Positions 59,377 through 64,000 of a DNA stretch of 64,000 nt are shown piece after piece; position 1 is the first letter of the stretch; each line of letters begins with the position of its first letter. The notes beneath the pieces were generated by a model that ran no database searches, was not told the origin of the DNA, and saw nothing but the letters and a program-made list of their open reading frames with translations. This stretch comes from Corynebacterium jeddahense. Its GTDB lineage: Bacteria; Actinomycetota; Actinomycetes; Mycobacteriales; Mycobacteriaceae. Position numbers and translations under genes: made by a program. The stretch lies in assembly GCF_028609865.1 (NCBI RefSeq), contig NZ_CP063194.1, positions 310,001 through 374,000 of the forward strand, given 5' to 3'.

Positions 59377-59448
59377 GGCGGTGTAGCTCAGTGGTAGAGC
59401 AAGCGACTCATAATCGCTGTGTCGAGAGTTCAATTCTCTCCATCGCTA
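59377..59448 (+). tRNA. tRNA-Met (anticodon CAT, elongator type)
   Basis: Acceptor GGCGGTG pairs with CATCGCT (two G-T), D-arm AGCTCAGTGGTAGAGC, anticodon loop CTCATAA. The normal first base pair argues against the initiator tRNA; a tRNA-Ile2 (lysidine) is a remote alternative. Confidence 0.9.
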
Positions 59449-59514
59449 CGCACCTTGTGCGGGAGCCTCGTGGCCCCCGTGGTAGGGTTAGGCGCACTGT
59501 GAATGCGGTGCCCT

Positions 59515-59590
59515 AGGGGCGTGGCGCAATTGGTAGCGCAACGGTCTCCAAAACCGTAGGTTGCAGGTTCGAGTCCTGTCGCCCCTGCCA
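59515..59590 (+). tRNA. tRNA-Trp (anticodon CCA)
   Basis: Acceptor AGGGGCG/CGCCCCT, anticodon loop CTCCAAA, T-loop GTTCGAGTC, encoded CCA at 59588-59590. A TAGGGT box at 59483 is a likely promoter. tRNA-Trp directly ahead of secE is the conserved bacterial order. Confidence 0.95.
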
Positions 59591-59611
59591 AAACAACGTG
59601 GAGGAGTTTTC

Positions 59612-59932
59612 GTGACTAACCCCAACGGTCAGAACGCGGCGCAGCCGACCGGTAAGCGTCAGCTGCGCGGCGCCGCTCCGGTGTCCTCGGATTCCTACGA
59701 GGCGAAGCGCGCGCCTGCGCTCGTCGACGCGGACGGCGAGAAGACCGGCAAGGGCGTCGCGGCGTTCCCGGGCGAGGTCGCCTCCGAGATGCGCAAGGTC
59801 ATCTGGCCGACCGGGCGCCAGATGCTCAACTACACGCTTATCGTCTTCGCGTTCCTGGTGGTGCTCACCATCTTCGTGTGGGGCATCGACGCCCTCTCCG
59901 CCTGGGTGATTCGTTGGATCTTCATCCGCTAG
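59612..59932 (+). CDS. secE: Preprotein translocase subunit SecE
   Basis: 106 residues. The amphipathic surface helix FPGEVASEMRKVIWPTGRQML with the conserved KVxWPT is followed by one membrane helix (NYTLIVFAFLVVLTIFVWGI). SecE clamps the SecY channel. The N-terminal 40 residues are a variable hydrophilic extension. GTG start supported by GGAGGAG 5 nt upstream. Confidence 0.95.
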   Translation: MTNPNGQNAAQPTGKRQLRGAAPVSSDSYEAKRAPALVDADGEKTGKGVAAFPGEVASEMRKVIWPTGRQMLNYTLIVFAFLVVLTIFVWGIDALSAWVIRWIFIR

Positions 59933-59956
59933 GTACAATCGCTGGCACAAACGTTT

Positions 59957-59994
59957 CCCGCCCCTCGGACGCCGAGGAAGGCGGGATACTTTTT
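59957..59994 (+). terminator. Intrinsic terminator between secE and nusG
   Basis: CCCGCC-CCTCGG, ACG loop, CCGAGG-AA-GGCGGG, then ATACTTTTT. nusG probably has its own promoter (TACCCT at 60002-60007). Confidence 0.8.
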
Positions 59995-60040
59995 GCCCCG
60001 GTACCCTGGGGTGCACACGACCACAGACGAGGAGATGACA

Positions 60041-60913
60041 ATGACTGAGGCGAACAACGACGTCAACGGCGCGCTCGAGAACAACGAGCAAGAGATGATC
60101 GACGAGGGCGCTCCCGTGCAGCCGGGCACCGACCCCGTCCGCGAGGGCGACGACGACCCGGCCGGCACCGAGGGCGGTGACTCCTCCGACGAGGAGGGTG
60201 AGAGTCACGCCGAGGCCGAGGCCGAGGCCGAGGCCGAGTCCGGCGCTGAGGCTGAGGACGCCGACGACAGCGAGTACAAGCGCCGCCTGCGCGAGTACAC
60301 CCGCGAGCTGAAGAAGCAGCCCGGCGACTGGTACATCATCCAGAGCTACTCCGGCTACGAGAACAAGGTGAAGACCAACCTCGAGATGCGCAGCCAGACC
60401 CTCGAGGTCGAAGACTCCATCTACGAGGTCGTCGTGCCCGTCGAACAGGTGCTGGAGAAGAACAAGGACGGCAAGAACAAGCTGGTCAAGCGCAAGCTGC
60501 TGCCCGGCTACGTGCTCGTGCGCATGGACATGAACGACGCCGCCTGGTCCGTGGTCCGCGAGACGCCCGGCGTGACGTCGTTCGTGGGCAACGAGGGCAA
60601 CGCGACGCCGGTGAAGCACCGCGACGTGGCCAAGTTCCTCCTGCCGAAGTCCGCCGCAACCGGGGCGAAGCCCGAGGTCAATGCGGAGGGCGAGACCGTT
60701 GTCGCCATGCCGGACGACGAGGCCCCGAAGCAGGTCGCCCACGACTACCAGGTCGGCGAGGCCGTCACCATCCTCTCCGGTGCGCTCGCGAGCGTGTCCG
60801 CGACGATCAACGCCATCGACCCGGAGACCGGCAAGATCGAGGCGCTCGTGTCCATCTTCGGCCGCGAGACCCCGGTCGAGCTCACCGCCGACCAGATCGA
60901 GCGGATCATGTAG
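60041..60913 (+). CDS. nusG: Transcription termination/antitermination factor NusG
   Basis: 290 residues, about 100 more than E. coli NusG because of an acidic N-terminal extension rich in Glu/Ala, as in other actinobacteria. The NGN domain begins at [22 protein letters not shown] and the KOW domain is at [43 protein letters not shown] closes it. Between NGN and KOW lies an insertion ([20 protein letters not shown]). It binds RNA polymerase and couples it to Rho or ribosomes. ATG 60041 follows AGGAG by 6 nt. Confidence 0.95.
   Translation: MTEANNDVNGALENNEQEMIDEGAPVQPGTDPVREGDDDPAGTEGGDSSDEEGESHAEAEAEAEAESGAEAEDADDSEYKRRLREYTRELKKQPGDWYIIQSYSGYENKVKTNLEMRSQTLEVEDSIYEVVVPVEQVLEKNKDGKNKLVKRKLLPGYVLVRMDMNDAAWSVVRETPGVTSFVGNEGNATPVKHRDVAKFLLPKSAATGAKPEVNAEGETVVAMPDDEAPKQVAHDYQVGEAVTILSGALASVSATINAIDPETGKIEALVSIFGRETPVELTADQIERIM
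60209..60238 (+). repeat. Hexanucleotide repeat GCCGAG x5 in nusG
   Basis: Five GCCGAG units encode an (Ala-Glu)n run in the acidic extension. Slippage would change extension length by two residues without frameshift. Confidence 0.8.
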
Positions 60914-60920
60914 GAGCATT

Positions 60921-60943
60921 TTGCTTCTCGACGCCCCTCCGGC
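60921..60943 (-). repeat. Dispersed motif copy (intergenic, full form, minus strand)
   Basis: On the minus strand GCCGGAGGGG then CGTCGAGAAGCAA. Lies between the nusG stop and the terminator hairpin. Confidence 0.65.
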
Positions 60944-60952
60944 GTACTCTGT

Positions 60953-60995
60953 CACGTCGCGTGTGCTTGCGAGCGCACGCGACGTGTTCGTTTTT
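60953..60995 (+). terminator. Strong terminator after nusG
   Basis: CACGTCGCGTG (60953-60963) and CACGCGACGTG (60976-60986) form 11 perfect pairs, extendable inward, followed by TTCGTTTTT. Confidence 0.85.
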
Positions 60996-61086
60996 CATAT
61001 CCCCGGTGGCTGGGTTCACCCCCGGCATCCGGAAGCCCCGCGGCAGCTCATCGTGGCCGCGGGCGCTGTACCTAGGAGGTAATTCG

Positions 61087-61515
61087 ATGGCTAAGAAGAA
61101 GGTCACTGGCCTGATCAAGCTTCAGATCGAAGCTGGCATGGCAAACCCGGCCCCGCCGGTCGGCCCGGCGCTCGGTGCTCACGGCGTGAACATCGTCGAG
61201 TTCACCAAGGCGTACAACGCCGCGACCGAGTCCATGCGCGGCAACATCGTCCCGGTGGAGATCACGGTCTACGAGGACCGCTCCTTCGACTTCGTCCTGA
61301 AGTCCCCGCCGGCCGCGTCCCTGCTGCTCAAGGCCGCCGGTCTGCAGAAGGGCTCCGGCGTCCCGCACACCCAGAAGGTCGGTAAGGTCACCTGGGAGCA
61401 GTGCAAGGAGATCGCCGAGACCAAGAAGAACGACCTCAACGCCCGCGACATCGAGGCTGGCGCCGCGATCATCGCTGGCACCGCCCGCTCCATGGGCATC
61501 GAGGTCGAGAAGTAA
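61087..61515 (+). CDS. rplK: 50S ribosomal protein L11
   Basis: 142 residues. [25 protein letters not shown] is the conserved L11 N-terminal domain, and the C-terminal RNA-binding part has [18 protein letters not shown] and [24 protein letters not shown]. It forms the GTPase-associated centre with 23S rRNA. AGGAGG lies 8 nt before the ATG. Confidence 0.97.
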   Translation: MAKKKVTGLIKLQIEAGMANPAPPVGPALGAHGVNIVEFTKAYNAATESMRGNIVPVEITVYEDRSFDFVLKSPPAASLLLKAAGLQKGSGVPHTQKVGKVTWEQCKEIAETKKNDLNARDIEAGAAIIAGTARSMGIEVEK

Positions 61516-61575
61516 CAACCCCATGTGGCAGGGCCGAGCCAGGCCCGCACCACAACTTCCGGAAGGAAATCCAAC

Positions 61576-62286
61576 ATGGCTAAGAAGTCCAAGCGCTACC
61601 TTGAGCAGCTCGCCAAGGTCGACCGCGACAACCTGTACCACCCGCTCGACGCCGTCACCCTCGCGAAGGAGACCGCCTCGGACAAGTACGACGCCACTAT
61701 CGACGTCGCAATGCGCCTCTCCGTCGACCCGCGCAAGGCCGACCAGCTCGTGCGCGGCACCGTGAACCTGCCGCACGGCACCGGTAAGTCCGTGCGCGTC
61801 GCCGTCTTCGCCGAGGGCGAGAACGCCACCAAGGCGAAGGAAGCCGGCGCCGACATCGTGGGTACCGACGAGCTCATCGAGCAGATCAACAACGGCCAGC
61901 TCGACTTCGACGTCGCCATCGCGACGCCGGACCAGATGGCCAAGGTCGGCCGCGTCGCCCGCGTCCTCGGCCCGCGCGGCCTCATGCCGAACCCGAAGAC
62001 GGGCACGGTGACCCCGGACGTCGCGAAGGCGATCCAGGACTCCAAGGGCGGCAAGATCGCCTTCCGCGTTGACAAGGCGTCGAACCTGCACGCCATCATC
62101 GGCAAGGCGTCGTTCACCCCGGAGCAGCTCGCCGAGAACTACGGCGCGCTCCTCGACGAGGTCAACCGCCTCAAGCCGGCGTCCGCGAAGGGCGTGTACC
62201 TGAAGAAGGTCACCGTCTCCGCGACCCAGGGCCCGGGCGTGCCGGTGGACACCTCCGTGGAGAAGAACTACGCCACCAAGGCATAG
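61576..62286 (+). CDS. rplA: 50S ribosomal protein L1
   Basis: 236 residues. [35 protein letters not shown] and [17 protein letters not shown] (read in parts) are the L1 signatures. It builds the L1 stalk and in many bacteria represses its own L11-L1 mRNA; the 60-nt gap before it was not resolved for such a site. GGAAGGA precedes the ATG. Confidence 0.97.
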   Translation: MAKKSKRYLEQLAKVDRDNLYHPLDAVTLAKETASDKYDATIDVAMRLSVDPRKADQLVRGTVNLPHGTGKSVRVAVFAEGENATKAKEAGADIVGTDELIEQINNGQLDFDVAIATPDQMAKVGRVARVLGPRGLMPNPKTGTVTPDVAKAIQDSKGGKIAFRVDKASNLHAIIGKASFTPEQLAENYGALLDEVNRLKPASAKGVYLKKVTVSATQGPGVPVDTSVEKNYATKA

Positions 62287-62300
62287 TTCACCCACGATCC

Positions 62301-62331
62301 AGCGCCTCGGTTGCTACCGGGGCGCTTTTTC
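62301..62331 (+). terminator. Intrinsic terminator after rplA, overlapping the end of the convergent HNH gene
   Basis: AGCGCCTCGG, TTGCTA loop, CCGGGGCGCT, then TTTTT. The stop codon of the minus-strand HNH gene (62314-62316) lies at the loop, so the 3' arm is coding for that gene. Confidence 0.85.
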
Positions 62332-63393
62332 GTGCCCGAAGAGTTGGTCTATGGCCCCGCGGTTGGAGTTTTTCACTGGGGTTCCGTGGGGGCTGATCCA
62401 CCATGGTGCGCCGCGGATCATGGCGATGTGGCCGCGTTTGTTGCGCGATGGGTCGTCGTCGTTGACGCGGTTGTGGTAGCGACACAACGGGGCGAGGTTG
62501 TCCAGGTTGGTTTCCCCGCCGTGTTTCCAGGCGGTGACGTGGTGGATCTCGCAGGCTTGCGCCCCGTGGCGGCAGCCGGGGAACGCGCATACCGGCATGA
62601 CGAGCCGGGCGAGGTCGCGTTGTTTCGTGTTGGCGAGGCGTTGGGTGCGGTAGAGGTTGACGGCACCTGCTTCGGGGTGGAACGCGGCGACGTCGAGCGT
62701 GTCGCCGAACTCTAACGAGAGGAATTCGGCCCCGGTCATGGTGGTGCCGTCGGTGAGCGTGAGGATGACGTCGTCGCCCAATCCTGCGGTGATGCGGGTG
62801 TATTCGGGTAGGGGCAGGAGGATCATGGGGCGGGGTGCGGCGGCGGGGACGGTTTCGCCGGCGTCGAGGAGGTTCCAGAACGCGGCTTCCATTTGGGGTG
62901 CTGCGGGTTGGGTGGGGTCGATGTGGTGGCGGAGGGCGTGTTCGAGGTCGGCGGCGCGGCGGTCGTCGGCGGTGATGGTGATGCGGGTGCGTCCGTGTTT
63001 GGGGGCGGAAAACGTCATTTGTTTTTTCGCCGGTTGAGGTTCGGCGGTGGGGAGGATGTCGTTGGCGCGGCGGCGCAGGGTTTCGTAGGTGCCGCGTACG
63101 CAAAGCAGGGCGTGGCGTAGTTTCCATTGCTCGGTGCCGGTGAAGCGGGTGAGGTGTTTTTCGATGAAGACGAGTTTGTCCAGGCTTGTGCCGTTGTCGC
63201 GGGCGAGGGTGAGCGCGCGGCGTTGCTGGGCGCGGTAGCGGGTTGGCCCGTAGTAGACGGTGTGGATGCGTGCCCATTCGCGCAGCGTGTCGGGTTTGAC
63301 GCCGGCGGTGGTGAGCGCGTCGCGGTCGTAGTGGGCGAGGGCGTCGATGGCGCCGGCCCCAACCGCGAGTGCGAGTGCTTCGAATGGGTTCAT
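62314..63393 (-). CDS. DUF222 / HNH endonuclease family protein
   Basis: 359 residues. N-terminal helical DUF222 part (to about 200) and a C-terminal HNH site: MPVCAFPGCRHGAQACEIHHVTAWKHGGETNLDNLAPLCRYHNRV (read in parts) with two CxxC-like cysteines, the HH pair and the final H-N. Such proteins are multiplied in actinobacterial genomes and have sometimes been linked to mobile elements; activity is unproved. ATG 63393 is preferred because a TAGTGT box (complement of 63401-63406) ends 7 nt upstream. Confidence 0.85.
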   Translation of the reverse strand: MNPFEALALAVGAGAIDALAHYDRDALTTAGVKPDTLREWARIHTVYYGPTRYRAQQRRALTLARDNGTSLDKLVFIEKHLTRFTGTEQWKLRHALLCVRGTYETLRRRANDILPTAEPQPAKKQMTFSAPKHGRTRITITADDRRAADLEHALRHHIDPTQPAAPQMEAAFWNLLDAGETVPAAAPRPMILLPLPEYTRITAGLGDDVILTLTDGTTMTGAEFLSLEFGDTLDVAAFHPEAGAVNLYRTQRLANTKQRDLARLVMPVCAFPGCRHGAQACEIHHVTAWKHGGETNLDNLAPLCRYHNRVNDDDPSRNKRGHIAMIRGAPWWISPHGTPVKNSNRGAIDQLFGHEKAPR

Positions 63394-63400
63394 GCCCGTC

Positions 63401-63406
63401 ACACTA
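63401..63406 (-). promoter_or_regulatory. Putative -10 box (TAGTGT) for the HNH gene
   Basis: Ends 7 nt before the ATG at 63393 on the minus strand. Confidence 0.45.
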
Positions 63407-63444
63407 GGGGAAACCAATTCGGTGTCAAGACCACCCACCGAAAC

Positions 63445-63484
63445 CTGTGGATAACTCCCGCAACCAACACGCGGTTATCCACAG
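63445..63484. promoter_or_regulatory. Two inverted perfect DnaA boxes in a divergent promoter region
   Basis: CTGTGGATAAC (63445-63455) and GTTATCCACAG (63474-63484) are perfect 11-bp inverted copies, each containing the DnaA box TTATCCACA, with 18 nt between. They lie 4 nt upstream of the CACAAT -10-like box of the plus-strand gene. Confidence 0.65.
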
Positions 63485-63501
63485 CTGGCACAATCGCACG
63501 C

Positions 63502-64000
63502 GTGGAAGCGGTCATCATCGGCGCCGGCGTCAACGCGCTCACCGCGGCGGCGCGGCTGGCGAAGGCGGGCTGGCGCGTCGACGTGTTCGAGCGCGCGGAC
63601 AGGGTCGGCGGCGCCGCGCGCACCGACGTGATCGACGGGCGCCTCATCGACCGTGGCGCGGCCTGCCACCCGTTCGGCGCCGCGTCCCCGGCGTTCGCGC
63701 AGCTCGGGCTCGACGTCGAGTGGCTGCGCGCCCCGATCGAGATGGCCCACCCGCTCGACGACGGCGCCGCCTTCCTCCACCGCAGCCTCGCGCAGACCGC
63801 CGCCGAGCTCGGCCCCGACGCCCGCGTCTGGCGCGGCATCCACGCCCCGGTCGTCCATCACATCGACGCGCACCTCGCTAACGCCCTCGCCCCACCGAAC
63901 CGCTGGCCGGCACACCCGCTGCGGCTCGCCCAGTTCGGCGCCCGGGGCGCGTGGCCCGCGGCCGCCGTGCCGCTGCGCACCGAGCGCGCCCGGGCGCTGT
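63502..64000 (+). CDS. Phytoene-desaturase-like FAD oxidoreductase (N-terminal part)
   Basis: The frame runs off the right edge after 166 codons. VIIGAGVNALTAAARLAKAGWRVDVFERADRVGGAAR is the FAD motif of the CrtI/COG1233 family (GAGxN form). The following RLIDRGAACHPFGAASPAF and HRSLAQTAAELG segments fit these amine-oxidase-like proteins. GTG 63502 is the start, with CACAAT ending 7 nt upstream. The substrate cannot be stated from this part; COG1233 proteins of actinobacteria include carotenoid enzymes and others. Confidence 0.8.
   Translation, partial: MEAVIIGAGVNALTAAARLAKAGWRVDVFERADRVGGAARTDVIDGRLIDRGAACHPFGAASPAFAQLGLDVEWLRAPIEMAHPLDDGAAFLHRSLAQTAAELGPDARVWRGIHAPVVHHIDAHLANALAPPNRWPAHPLRLAQFGARGAWPAAAVPLRTERARAL

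Noticed and set aside
63445..63484. Replication origin
   Set aside because: Only two DnaA boxes, no AT-rich tract, and no dnaA or dnaN in the neighbourhood.

Overview
The window is a stretch of a high-GC actinobacterial chromosome, almost certainly a Corynebacterium. The gene order hemD-hemB-(three membrane proteins)-hemE-hemY-hemL-phosphatase-TlpA-ccdA-resB-ccsB is the corynebacterial haem / cytochrome-c maturation block. The menD-(DUF3592)-mgtA-menG-menJ-grcC block followed by tRNA-Trp-secE-nusG-rplK-rplA matches the corynebacterial and mycobacterial arrangement. Many genes have a TANNNT -10 box ending only 6-8 nt before the start codon, i.e. leaderless mRNAs, as is common in Corynebacterium.

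Layout. 1-15.3 kb: haem biosynthesis (hemD end, hemB, hemE, hemY, hemL) with a P-type-ATPase-like protein that lacks its catalytic motifs, a DedA protein, a dehydrogenase divergent from hemL, and cytochrome-c biogenesis genes (TlpA lipoprotein, ccdA, resB, ccsB). 15.3-17.3 kb: galE, a small XRE regulator and two small membrane proteins. 17.3-17.9 kb: a convergent intergenic region with two minisatellites around a 71-nt palindrome. 17.9-20.8 kb: a sugar-type ABC importer (single-domain ATPase, permease, lipoprotein). 20.8-23.6 kb: AEC transporter, menA, glycosyltransferase.

23.6-29.8 kb is an accessory region: an arsenic operon (arsR, acr3, arsC), then an A+T-richer tract of hypothetical genes, two HicB-like paralogues, two fragments of a type ISP restriction-modification gene and a DUF3800 gene. 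29.8-33.2 kb: DUF3500 lipoprotein and a menE-yhfC operon. 33.3-39.3 kb: a secreted protein, a two-component system with an ABC exporter, and a lipoprotein. 39.4-49.5 kb: M20 amidohydrolase, menB, feoA-feoB-small Cys-rich protein, menC, a DASS transporter, a membrane protein, menD and a DUF3592 protein. 49.7-57.5 kb: mgtA, a manganese/zinc-type ABC importer with its DtxR-family regulator, menG, menJ, grcC. 57.6-59.6 kb: tRNA-Tyr, an IS1249-like insertion sequence, tRNA-Thr, tRNA-Met, tRNA-Trp. 59.6-64 kb: secE, nusG, rplK, rplA, a DUF222/HNH gene and the start of a phytoene-desaturase-like oxidoreductase.

The genes serve respiration: haem, cytochrome c, menaquinone (menA, B, C, D, E, G, J plus a prenyl diphosphate synthase) and iron and manganese supply. 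The most unusual observations are (i) a dispersed 21-23-bp motif repeated many times on both strands in coding and intergenic DNA, (ii) related operator-like repeats upstream of menC and of the yhfC-menE operon, (iii) the catalytically empty P-type ATPase, (iv) a palindrome built of four copies of one 12-mer between two minisatellites, and (v) a nearly symmetric -10 element shared by two divergent leaderless genes. All functions are inferred from reading the sequence; no database search was possible.
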